A model generated the notes under the pieces. The model made no database searches. It had not been told where the DNA came from and was given only the letters and a program-made list of their open reading frames with translations. Positions 1 through 7,235 of a stretch of DNA of 64,000 bases are shown here, one piece after another; positions within the stretch are counted from its first letter, which is position 1, and each line of letters begins with the position of its first letter. A program made the translations under genes and the position numbers. The DNA comes from Krasilnikoviella flava (GTDB lineage: Bacteria; Actinomycetota; Actinomycetes; Actinomycetales; Cellulomonadaceae), in assembly GCF_900167525.1 (NCBI RefSeq), contig NZ_FUZQ01000007.1, positions 248,001 through 312,000 of the forward strand. The letters run 5' to 3'.

Positions 1-85
1 CCACGTGTCACGCCGGTAGGAAATCACGGCGCGCCGTCCGGCGGGAAACCTGACCGGATTCGATCGAGGGCATCCGCCGCCCGGC

Positions 86-1552
86 TCAGAGCGCCACGTA
101 CACCGTCTCGAGGTACTCCTCGAGGCCCGCCTCGCCGCCCTCGCGACCCAGCCCCGACTGCTTCATGCCGCCGAACGGGGCGCTCGCGTCCGACACCATC
201 CCGCGGTTGATCCCGATCATCCCGGCGTCGATCTCGGCCCCGACGCGTAGCGCCCGCTCCAGCGAGGTGGTGTAGGCGTAGGCGGCGAGCCCGTACTCGG
301 TGTCGTTGGCGAGGGCGAACGCCTCGTCGTCGTCCGCGAACGCGACGACGGGCGCCACGGGGCCGAAGATCTCTTCGCGCACGACCCGTGCGTCGGTGTC
401 GACGCCGGCGAGCACGGTGGGCTGGAAGAACGTGCCGGGGCCGTCGGGCCGCCCGCCGCCCGTGAGTACCTGCGCGCCGCGGTCCGTGGCGTCGTCGACG
501 AGCTCGGCGACCTTCTCGACGGCCTCGGCGTCGATGAGCGGCCCGACGTCGACGCCGTCCACGTCGCCGCGCCCGACGCGGAGCCCCGCGAACCGGTCGG
601 CGAGCCGCTGGGCGAACTCGCGAGCCACGGAGTCGTGCACGAGGAAGCGGTTGGCCGCGACGCACGACTGGCCGGCGTTGCGGAGCTTGGCCACGGTGGC
701 GCCGTCCAGGGCGGCGTCGAGATCGGCGTCGGCGAAGACGACGAACGGCGCGTTGCCGCCCAGCTCCATCGACGTGCGCAGCACCTGGTCGGCGGCCTGC
801 TGCAGCAACGTGCGCCCGACGGCCGTGGAGCCGGTGAAGGACAGCTTGCGCAGCCGGTCGTCGGTGAGCAGGGGCGCTACGAGGTCGCCGGAGCTCGCCG
901 TCGGCACGACGTTCACGATGCCCGGCGGGAGCCCGCGCTCCGCCGCCTCGGAGCGGATCACCTCGGCGACCAGCATGGTGGTGAGCGGGGTCTGGTGGGC
1001 CGGCTTGATCACGACGGGGCACCCGGCGGCGAGCGCCGGGCCGATCTTGCGGGTCGCCATCGCGATAGGGAAGTTCCACGGTGTGATCAGCAGCGCCGGA
1101 CCGACGGGGCGCCGGTGCACGATCTGCCGGTTCGCCCCGGCGGGGGCGGTGCGTACGAGTCCCTCGACCCGGACGGCCTGCTCGGCGTACCAGCGCAGGA
1201 AGTCGGCGCCGTACGTCACCTCGGCCCGCGCCTCGGCGAGGGGCTTGCCGCACTCGGCGGTGATGAGGGAGGCGAAGGCGCCGCTGCGCGCGACGATCCG
1301 CTCGTAGACGGCGCGCAGCAGCTCGGAGCGCTCGCGCGGCGCGACGCCGCGCCACGCGGACGCGACGTCCGCCGCGGAGGCGAGCGCCCGTCGCCCGTCC
1401 TCGGGGGAGGCGTCGGCGACGTCGAACAGGACCTCGCCGGTGGCGGGGTCGACGACCTCGAAGGTGCGGCCGCCCGAGGCCGCGGTCCACTGGCCGTCGG
1501 CGAGCATGCCGGTCGGCAGATGGGCCGCGAGCGCGGGGGACAGCGAGCTCAT
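86..1552 (-). CDS. gabD: NAD(P)-dependent succinate-semialdehyde dehydrogenase family protein
   Basis: A 488-residue aldehyde dehydrogenase, full length for the family, that should oxidise succinate semialdehyde (or a similar aldehyde) to the acid in the cytoplasm, feeding GABA breakdown into the TCA cycle. The order of motifs is typical: the FTGSTAVGRTL cofactor loop, MELGGNAPF with the catalytic glutamate at about residue 263, GQSCVAANRF with the nucleophilic cysteine at about residue 297, and EEIFGPVAPV near the C-terminus. The start was set at the ATG at 1552 because the residues before it in the open frame are low-complexity Arg/Pro, and a CATACT -10-like element ends 6 nt before it, suggesting a leaderless mRNA. 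No GABA aminotransferase lies in the window, so the exact aldehyde is inferred from family resemblance only. Confidence 0.85.
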   Translation of the reverse strand: MSSLSPALAAHLPTGMLADGQWTAASGGRTFEVVDPATGEVLFDVADASPEDGRRALASAADVASAWRGVAPRERSELLRAVYERIVARSGAFASLITAECGKPLAEARAEVTYGADFLRWYAEQAVRVEGLVRTAPAGANRQIVHRRPVGPALLITPWNFPIAMATRKIGPALAAGCPVVIKPAHQTPLTTMLVAEVIRSEAAERGLPPGIVNVVPTASSGDLVAPLLTDDRLRKLSFTGSTAVGRTLLQQAADQVLRTSMELGGNAPFVVFADADLDAALDGATVAKLRNAGQSCVAANRFLVHDSVAREFAQRLADRFAGLRVGRGDVDGVDVGPLIDAEAVEKVAELVDDATDRGAQVLTGGGRPDGPGTFFQPTVLAGVDTDARVVREEIFGPVAPVVAFADDDEAFALANDTEYGLAAYAYTTSLERALRVGAEIDAGMIGINRGMVSDASAPFGGMKQSGLGREGGEAGLEEYLETVYVAL

Positions 1553-1635
1553 GCCCCGAGTATGCACAGCGTGCCGTCCGCTCGACACGCGAGGCGGTCG
1601 TGGTCGCGGCCGCCTCGTCTCCCTACGATCGTCGG

Positions 1636-2163
1636 ATGGGTGACGGTCGGGCCGGGGGCCCCACGACGCTGCTGCTCCTGAACGGGCCGCCGGGCGTCGG
1701 CAAGTCGACCGTCGCGGCGGCGCTCGCGGCGGGCCGGCCCGGCACGCTCGTCCTCGACGTGGACGTGGTCCGCGCGCTGATCTCCGGCGAGCATGCCGGG
1801 ACCGCGGAGCCGGCGAGGCGCCTCGCCCTGGACATGGCACGCTCGCACCTGGGCGCCGGCTCCGACGTCGTGGTCCCGCAGCTCGTGGCGCGCCCCGACC
1901 AGGTGGCGCGCTTCGAGCGTGCCGCCGCGGACGGCGGGGCGCGGTTCGCGCACGTGCTGCTGCAGGCCGTGTCGGACACCGTCGCGCGACGGGTCGCGGC
2001 CCACGCCGCACCACACCGCGCCGGCCTGGACGCGGCCGCGCGGGACGCGTACGACGCGGGCCTGCGCCGGGTGGCGCAGCTGCGGGGCGTGGTCGTGGTC
2101 GACGCCGACGGCGCGGACGTCCCCGGGCTCGCGCGCCGGGTGGCGCGGCTGCTCGACGGGTGA
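1636..2163 (+). CDS. AAA-type P-loop kinase/ATPase, small
   Basis: A 175-residue cytoplasmic protein beginning MGDGRAGG and carrying a P-loop (NGPPGVGKST, about residues 16-25) followed by an acidic LDVDVV segment, the arrangement of small nucleotide, gluconate or antibiotic kinases of the AAA_33/zeta-like class. The phosphate acceptor is not recognisable. The ATG at 1636 is preferred over upstream starts because TACGAT (1624-1629) ends 6 nt before it, a leaderless arrangement. It is divergent from gabD (84 nt gap) and followed by dapA in the same direction, with no evident functional link to either. Confidence 0.7.
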   Translation: MGDGRAGGPTTLLLLNGPPGVGKSTVAAALAAGRPGTLVLDVDVVRALISGEHAGTAEPARRLALDMARSHLGAGSDVVVPQLVARPDQVARFERAAADGGARFAHVLLQAVSDTVARRVAAHAAPHRAGLDAAARDAYDAGLRRVAQLRGVVVVDADGADVPGLARRVARLLDG

Positions 2164-2205
2164 GTCCGTCCGTCGTGCGCGGTCGCGCCCGGTACGGTTG
2201 ACCTC

Positions 2206-3144
2206 ATGACGCTCGCCCCCACCGCCGCGCGCCCGTTCGGCGCTGTTCTCACCGCGATGGTCACTCCCATGACACTGTCGGGTGACCTGGATCTCGACGC
2301 GGCGGTCCGCGTGGCGAAGCGCCTGGTGGACGACGGCAACGACGGCCTCGTGCTGTCAGGCACCACCGGGGAGTCCCCGACGACGCACACCCCCGAGAAG
2401 GCGGACCTCGTGCGCGCGGTCGTGGACGCGGTCGGCGACCGGGCGTACGTCCTGGCGGGCGCCGGCTCCAACGACACGGTGCACGCCGTCCGGATGGCCG
2501 AGCAGGCGGCGGAGGCCGGCGCGCACGGCCTGCTCGTCGTCTCGCCGTACTACTCGCGGCCCACGCAGGAGGGCCTGTACCGGCACTTCGCCACCGTGGC
2601 GGACGCCACCGACCTGCCCGTCATGCTGTATGACGTCCCCGGCCGCACCTGCGTCCGGATCGCCGCGTCGACGTACGAGCGCATCGCGCAGCACCCGAAG
2701 ATCGTTGCGACGAAGGACGCGACCGGCGACGTGGCCGCGGCCGCGCAGCTGGCGGCGCGGACCGGCCTCGCCTGGTACTCGGGCGACGACAGCCTGCTGC
2801 TGCCGTTCCTGTCCGTCGGCGGCGCCGGCATCGTCTCCGTGTCCGCGCACGTCGTGGCCGGCGCGTTCGCCCAGGTCGTGCGCCGCTGGGACGCCGGGGA
2901 CACCGCGGGGGCGCTCGAGGCGTTCCTGCCGGCCCTGCCCGTGATCGAGGCGCTGAACGGCGCCGGGGCGCAGGCCGTGATGTCCAAGGCCGCGCTCGAG
3001 GCGCTCGGCGTCCTGGACAACCGGGAGCTGCGCCTGCCCAACGTGGCCGCCTCCGAGGACGACGTCGCGCTGGTGCGCGACGCCCTCGCGACGGCGGGCT
3101 ACCTGAACGACGGCGTCCGCGCGGGCGCCACCACACTTCCGTAA
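2206..3144 (+). CDS. dapA: 4-hydroxy-tetrahydrodipicolinate synthase
   Basis: Condenses pyruvate with aspartate semialdehyde in the first committed step of lysine and meso-diaminopimelate synthesis. At 312 residues it has the normal length of a (beta/alpha)8 class I aldolase. The LSGTTGESPT loop, YDVPGRT (active-site Tyr at about 142) and the Schiff-base lysine in ATKDATGD (about Lys170) are all present. TACGGT (2193-2198) ends 7 nt before the ATG, pointing to a leaderless transcript. RNase J begins 22 nt downstream, an arrangement conserved across Actinobacteria and probably one operon. Another lysine/cell-wall gene of the window, dapF, lies 30 kb away. Confidence 0.95.
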   Translation: MTLAPTAARPFGAVLTAMVTPMTLSGDLDLDAAVRVAKRLVDDGNDGLVLSGTTGESPTTHTPEKADLVRAVVDAVGDRAYVLAGAGSNDTVHAVRMAEQAAEAGAHGLLVVSPYYSRPTQEGLYRHFATVADATDLPVMLYDVPGRTCVRIAASTYERIAQHPKIVATKDATGDVAAAAQLAARTGLAWYSGDDSLLLPFLSVGGAGIVSVSAHVVAGAFAQVVRRWDAGDTAGALEAFLPALPVIEALNGAGAQAVMSKAALEALGVLDNRELRLPNVAASEDDVALVRDALATAGYLNDGVRAGATTLP

Positions 3145-3166
3145 GAACTACCGGCCTGGAGGCCCC

Positions 3167-4852
3167 GTGAGCCACCCTCACCCCGAACTTCCCCTGCCCC
3201 CCGCCCTGCCGTCGAAGGGGCTGCGCATCGTGGCCCTCGGCGGCCTCGGCGAGGTGGGCCGCAACATGGCCGTCCTCGAGTACGAGGGGCGCCTGCTCGT
3301 CATCGACTGCGGCGTCCTGTTCCCCGAGGACCACCAGCCCGGCGTGGACCTGATCCTGCCGGACTTCGAGTACATCAAGGACCGTCTCGACGACATCGAG
3401 GCGATCGTCCTCACCCACGGGCACGAGGACCACATCGGCGCCGTGCCCTACCTGCTGCGCCTGCGCCGCGACATCCCGCTGGTCGGCTCGCGGCTCACGC
3501 TCGCGTTCGTCGAGGCGAAGCTCAAGGAGCACCGCATCAGGCCGGTGCTGCGCGTCGTGGCGGAGGACCAGACCGAGCGGTTCGGCCCCTTCGACTGCGA
3601 GTTCGTCGCCGTCAACCACTCCATCCCGGACGCGCTCGCCGTGGCGGTCACGACCGGCGCCGGCACCGTGCTGCACACCGGCGACTTCAAGATGGACCAG
3701 CTGCCGCTCGACGGTCGCATCACCGACCTGCGCGCGTTCGCGCGCCTGGGCGAGAAGGGCGTCGACCTGTTCATGGTCGACTCCACCAACGCCGAGGTGC
3801 CCGGGTTCGTCACCAACGAGGTCGAGATCGGCCCGGCGCTGGACGCCGCCTTCGCGCAGGCGGAGAAGCGGATCGTCGTCGCGTCGTTCTCCTCGCACGT
3901 GCACCGCGTGCAGCAGGTGCTCAACGCTGCCCACGCGCACGGCCGGAAGGTCGCTCTCGTCGGCCGCTCGATGGTGCGCAACATGGGCATCGCCTCCGAG
4001 CTGGGCTACCTCGACGTCCCGCCGGGCGTCCTCGTCGAGCTCAAGCAGGCGGCGAGCCTGCCGGACGACCGCATCGTCTACATGTCCACCGGCTCCCAGG
4101 GCGAGCCGATGGCTGCGCTCAGCCGGATGGCCAACGGCGACCACAAGGTGCAGGTCGGCCACGGCGACACGGTGATCCTCGCGTCGTCGCTCATCCCGGG
4201 CAACGAGAACTCCGTCTTCCGGGTCATCAACGGGCTGACCCGCCTCGGCGCGCGCGTCGTGCACTCCGGCAACGCCAAGGTGCACGTCTCCGGCCATGCC
4301 AGCGCCGGTGAGCTCCTGTACTGCTACAACGTGCTCAAGCCCCGCAACGTGATGCCGGTGCACGGCGAGGTCCGTCACCTCGTCGCCAACGCGGCGCTCG
4401 CGGTCCGCACGGGCGTGCCCGCCGACCGCGTGATCCTCGCCGAGGACGGCGTCGTCGTCGACCTCGTGGACGGTAAGGCGTCGGTCGTCGGTGCCGTGCC
4501 CTGCGGCTACGTGTTCGTGGACGGGTCGACCGTCGGCGCGGTGACGGAGAACGAGCTCAAGGACCGTCGGACGCTCGCGGAGGAGGGGTTCGTCTCCGTC
4601 TTCGCCGTCGTGGACACCGCGACCGGCAAGGTGCTCGCCGGGCCGCAGATCCTCGCCCGCGGCATGGCGGAGGACAACGCGGTGTTCGAAGAGGTGCAGC
4701 CCGACGTCGTGAAGGCGCTCGAGGACGCCATCGCCGGCGGCGCCACCGACACCTACCAGCTGCAGCAGGTGATGCGCCGCGTCATCGGGCAGTGGGTGAG
4801 CCGGCGCCTGCGCCGTCGCCCGATGATCGTGCCGGTGGTCGTCGAGGCCTGA
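3167..4852 (+). CDS. rnj: Ribonuclease J
   Basis: A 561-residue ribonuclease of the metallo-beta-lactamase/beta-CASP family, with endonuclease and 5'-3' exonuclease roles in rRNA maturation and mRNA decay in other bacteria. The metal-binding HGHEDHIG motif lies at about residues 84-91, further conserved residues appear in HTGDFKMDQ and in SGHAS, and the C-terminal RNase J domain follows. The GTG start at 3167 has an AGG-rich ribosome site (GGAGG, 3158-3162) 4 nt upstream. It follows dapA by 22 nt. A large nested hairpin region begins about 50 nt after the stop and may end the transcript or be a target for the enzyme. Confidence 0.95.
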   Translation: MSHPHPELPLPPALPSKGLRIVALGGLGEVGRNMAVLEYEGRLLVIDCGVLFPEDHQPGVDLILPDFEYIKDRLDDIEAIVLTHGHEDHIGAVPYLLRLRRDIPLVGSRLTLAFVEAKLKEHRIRPVLRVVAEDQTERFGPFDCEFVAVNHSIPDALAVAVTTGAGTVLHTGDFKMDQLPLDGRITDLRAFARLGEKGVDLFMVDSTNAEVPGFVTNEVEIGPALDAAFAQAEKRIVVASFSSHVHRVQQVLNAAHAHGRKVALVGRSMVRNMGIASELGYLDVPPGVLVELKQAASLPDDRIVYMSTGSQGEPMAALSRMANGDHKVQVGHGDTVILASSLIPGNENSVFRVINGLTRLGARVVHSGNAKVHVSGHASAGELLYCYNVLKPRNVMPVHGEVRHLVANAALAVRTGVPADRVILAEDGVVVDLVDGKASVVGAVPCGYVFVDGSTVGAVTENELKDRRTLAEEGFVSVFAVVDTATGKVLAGPQILARGMAEDNAVFEEVQPDVVKALEDAIAGGATDTYQLQQVMRRVIGQWVSRRLRRRPMIVPVVVEA

Positions 4853-4905
4853 CCTGGCGCCACCCCCCGCGCGGCAGCCGCGAGGGCGTGAACCACATTC
4901 GAGGG

Positions 4906-4956
4906 GCCTCCCGGCGCCTGGCGACGGTCGACCGTCGCCGGCCGCCGCCGGGAGGC
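4906..4956. terminator. Nested inverted repeat after rnj
   Basis: An 11-bp outer stem, GCCTCCCGGCG (4906-4916) with CGCCGGGAGGC (4946-4956), encloses a perfect 20-bp palindrome, GGCGACGGTCGACCGTCGCC (4920-4939). The structure could fold as a long branched hairpin. It lacks a U-run, as is usual for actinobacterial terminators, and sits between the rnj stop and the next gene, so a terminator is the simplest reading. Confidence 0.55.
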
Positions 4957-5033
4957 TCCTCGTGTCGTCGGCGCCGCCGTCACCGCCCCGCGGCATGGGG
5001 GTTCCGGCGGTCGCGCCACGTAGCCTGCGGGGC

Positions 5034-6056
5034 ATGACCGCTCCTGCGACCCGCCCGACGACCGCCGCCCGCCCACCGCGCGCGGAGCTCCACCTGCACC
5101 TGGAAGGCACCCTCGAGCCGGAGCTGGCGTTCGCGCTCGCCGCACGGAACCGGGTGGACCTGCCGTTCGCCGACCCCGCCACCCTGCGGGCGGCGTACGC
5201 GTTCTCCGACCTGCAGTCGTTCCTGGACCTGTATCACGCGACGTCGCAGGTGCTCCGTACGGCGGAGGACTTCGCGGACCTGACCCTCGCATACCTGCGG
5301 CGGGCGGCCGCGGGCGGGGTGCGCCACGCGGAGCTCATGGTGGACCTGCAGACCCATGTCGCACGCGGCGTGCCCCTCGAGGACGTCGTGGCGGGCGTGG
5401 CCCGCGGTCTGGCGGTGGGGGAGGCGGAGCTCGGGGTCTCCGGCCTGATGATCGCGGCGTTCCTGCGCCACCGGCCGGCGGCGGAGGCGGACGGGCTGCT
5501 CGACGACCTGCTCGCCCTGGGGGCGCCCGTCGCCGGCGTCGGGCTGGCCTCCACCGAGGTCGGGTTCGCGGCCGCCCCGTTCGCCCCGGCGTTCGCGAAG
5601 GCCGCGGCCCACGGCCTGCGCCGCACGGCGCACGCGGCCGAGGAAGGCCCGGCGTGGCACGTCACCGAGGTGCTGGACGCCCTCGGCGCGGAACGGGTGG
5701 ACCACGGCATCCGGGCGCTCGAGGACGCCGAGGTCGTCGCCCGGCTCGTGCGCGAGCAGGTCCCGCTCACGGTGTGCCCCGTCTCCAACGTGCGGCTCGG
5801 CGCGGTGGCCTCGCTCGGCGAGCACCCCCTACCGGCGATGCTCGCGGCGGGCCTGAACGTCTCCCTGAACTCCGACGACCCCTCGTACTTCGGCGGCTAC
5901 GTCGACGAGGTCGACGACGCCGTCACGGCGGCCTTCGGCCTGACGCGGGACCAGCGCGCCGACCTCGCCGCGGCGTCGTTCCGCGGGTCCTTCCTCCCGG
6001 CCGAGCAGGTCGCGCGGCACGTGGCTGCCGTCGAGGAGTGGCGCGCGGCGGGATGA
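5034..6056 (+). CDS. Adenosine deaminase family protein, adenine-deaminase type
   Basis: A 340-residue zinc-dependent purine deaminase of the amidohydrolase superfamily, acting in purine salvage. The metal-binding HLHLEG lies at about residues 19-24. AHAAEEGP carries the catalytic glutamate in a variant HAAE in place of the usual HAGE. VDHGIRALED, LTVCPVSNVRL and SLNSDDPSYFGGYV follow. The last two motifs and EEGP resemble the adenine-deaminase branch (EC 3.5.4.2) more than true adenosine deaminases, but substrate cannot be settled here. The ATG at 5034 was chosen because TAGCCT (5021-5026) ends 7 nt before it, suggesting a leaderless message. It converges on the tetR gene with a 7-nt gap. 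Confidence 0.82.
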   Translation: MTAPATRPTTAARPPRAELHLHLEGTLEPELAFALAARNRVDLPFADPATLRAAYAFSDLQSFLDLYHATSQVLRTAEDFADLTLAYLRRAAAGGVRHAELMVDLQTHVARGVPLEDVVAGVARGLAVGEAELGVSGLMIAAFLRHRPAAEADGLLDDLLALGAPVAGVGLASTEVGFAAAPFAPAFAKAAAHGLRRTAHAAEEGPAWHVTEVLDALGAERVDHGIRALEDAEVVARLVREQVPLTVCPVSNVRLGAVASLGEHPLPAMLAAGLNVSLNSDDPSYFGGYVDEVDDAVTAAFGLTRDQRADLAAASFRGSFLPAEQVARHVAAVEEWRAAG

Positions 6057-6063
6057 CCGCCCC

Positions 6064-6645
6064 TCAGCGGGCGAGGAGCGCGGGGCCGACGGCGCCCGTG
6101 GCCGCGTCGTACCGCGCGCCGCGGGCTGCCTCGTCCCCGGGCAGGAGCCCGGCGAGCTCGAGCGACACCAGACCGTGCACGAGGCCCCACAGGCCCACCG
6201 CCGCCGGCCCGGCCTCGGCGGGCGCGGCGTCGAGCATACGTGCCACGGCGTCGCGCAGCACCCGGAACGTGGGTTGCTCGATGGCGGGCGGCGCGTCGGC
6301 GCCGGGCCGCACGGCCCGGTCGAACATCGTCCGGTAGAAGTGCGGGTCCGCCAGCGCGCTGTGCCGGTAGGCCGCCCCGAGGGCGCGCAGGTCGGCGACG
6401 GGATCGGCGGTACGCGGGACGGCGGCCAGGTGTGCGGCGAAGCGGCGGAACCCCTCGGCGCTGACGGCGGCGAGCAGGTCCTCACGGGAGCCGAACAAGG
6501 CGTAGACCGCCGACGCGCTGGTGCCGGCGGACGTGGCGACCCCGCGCACCGTGACCGCAGGCTCGCCCCCGGTGGACAGGGCCTCGGAGGTCACCTCCAG
6601 CAGGCGGGTGCGCAATGCGTCGTCGTGCAGGCGAGGACGGGGCAT
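6064..6645 (-). CDS. TetR/AcrR family transcriptional regulator
   Basis: A 193-residue repressor-type protein. The N-terminal helix-turn-helix spans about residues 10-55 (VTVRGVATSAGTSASAVYALFGSREDLLAAV), followed by a C-terminal ligand-binding domain of the WHG/TetR_C type (ALADPHFYRTMF, then GLVHGLVSLELAG). TACGCT (6652-6657) ends 6 nt before the ATG, so its mRNA is probably leaderless. It is transcribed divergently from a small membrane protein gene, and a near-palindromic site lies between them, so it most likely controls that gene and itself. The ligand is unknown. Confidence 0.88.
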   Translation of the reverse strand: MPRPRLHDDALRTRLLEVTSEALSTGGEPAVTVRGVATSAGTSASAVYALFGSREDLLAAVSAEGFRRFAAHLAAVPRTADPVADLRALGAAYRHSALADPHFYRTMFDRAVRPGADAPPAIEQPTFRVLRDAVARMLDAAPAEAGPAAVGLWGLVHGLVSLELAGLLPGDEAARGARYDAATGAVGPALLAR

Positions 6646-6678
6646 GCCGCCAGCGTAGGCCCCTTGACGCGCGTTTGC

Positions 6679-6702
6679 GAACGTTGTTTTATAACAGTGT
6701 TC
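6679..6702. promoter_or_regulatory. Candidate TetR operator overlapping the promoter of the membrane protein gene
   Basis: A 24-bp imperfect palindrome: GAAC-N2-TGTT on the left mirrors AACA-N2-GTTC on the right around a TA-rich centre, with 18 of 24 positions symmetric. On the + strand TTGACG (6664-6669) and TTTTAT (6687-6692), spaced 17 bp, form a likely promoter whose -10 lies inside the palindrome. Binding here would block the divergent membrane gene. The site is locally AT-rich against a very GC-rich background. Confidence 0.65.
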
Positions 6703-6742
6703 ATCAACCATGATGACACCGTCCCCACCGTCGGAGGTTCCT

Positions 6743-7156
6743 GTGCTCGAGCTCACCGACGCCGCCCGTATCACCGCGGGCGTCGTGCTGCTGACCGTCG
6801 TCGCCATCGAGTCCGGCGGCTGGTTCCTGGTGAAGGTGGTGACCGGGAGGGTGCCGGCCACCGCCTTCCAGACGTCCTTCTTCCGGGCCGGGCACGCCCA
6901 CGCGGGCGTGCTGGTGATCCTCGGCCTGCTGTGCGTCGTGCTCACCGAGGCGACGGACCTCGCGGGCGGCTGGCGGTGGCTCGCGGCGACCGGGGTGCTG
7001 ATGGCCGCGATCCTCCTGCCTGCCGGCTTCTTCCTCTCGGCCGTGGGGGACGGGCGTACGTCGCCGAGCCGGGCCGTCCTGCTGCTCCCTGCCGGGGCCG
7101 CCGTGCTCGCTGCCGGCGTCGTGACGTTGGCGGTCGGTCTGCTCGCGGCGGGCTGA
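6743..7156 (+). CDS. Conserved small integral membrane protein, TetR-linked
   Basis: A 137-residue protein with four predicted membrane segments (ITAGVVLLTVVAIESGGWF; HAGVLVILGLLCVVL; WLAATGVLMAAILLPAGFFL; VLLLPAGAAVLAAGVVTLAVGLLA). A conserved-looking FFRAGHAHAGVL motif places two histidines at the second segment. I do not recognise a defined function. The GTG at 6743 is preferred to the ATG at 6710 because GGAGG (6733-6737) sits 5 nt before it. Expression is probably controlled by the adjacent TetR protein through the operator at 6679-6702. Confidence 0.72.
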   Translation: MLELTDAARITAGVVLLTVVAIESGGWFLVKVVTGRVPATAFQTSFFRAGHAHAGVLVILGLLCVVLTEATDLAGGWRWLAATGVLMAAILLPAGFFLSAVGDGRTSPSRAVLLLPAGAAVLAAGVVTLAVGLLAAG

Positions 7157-7235
7157 GCCGGCACCCGGGCGAGGGGCAACACGCGGCCGGGACCTGCGGT
7201 GGCGCGACGGGGAGCGCGGGTACCGTGGGGGCATC

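Noticed and set aside
1-85. Possible end of another gene or terminator at the window start.
   Set aside because: Stop codons occur early in the + frames and only weak GC inverted repeats are visible; nothing can be supported.
2621-5182. An 853-codon minus-strand open frame opposite dapA and RNase J.
   Set aside because: Shadow of two well-supported genes; no domain in its translation.
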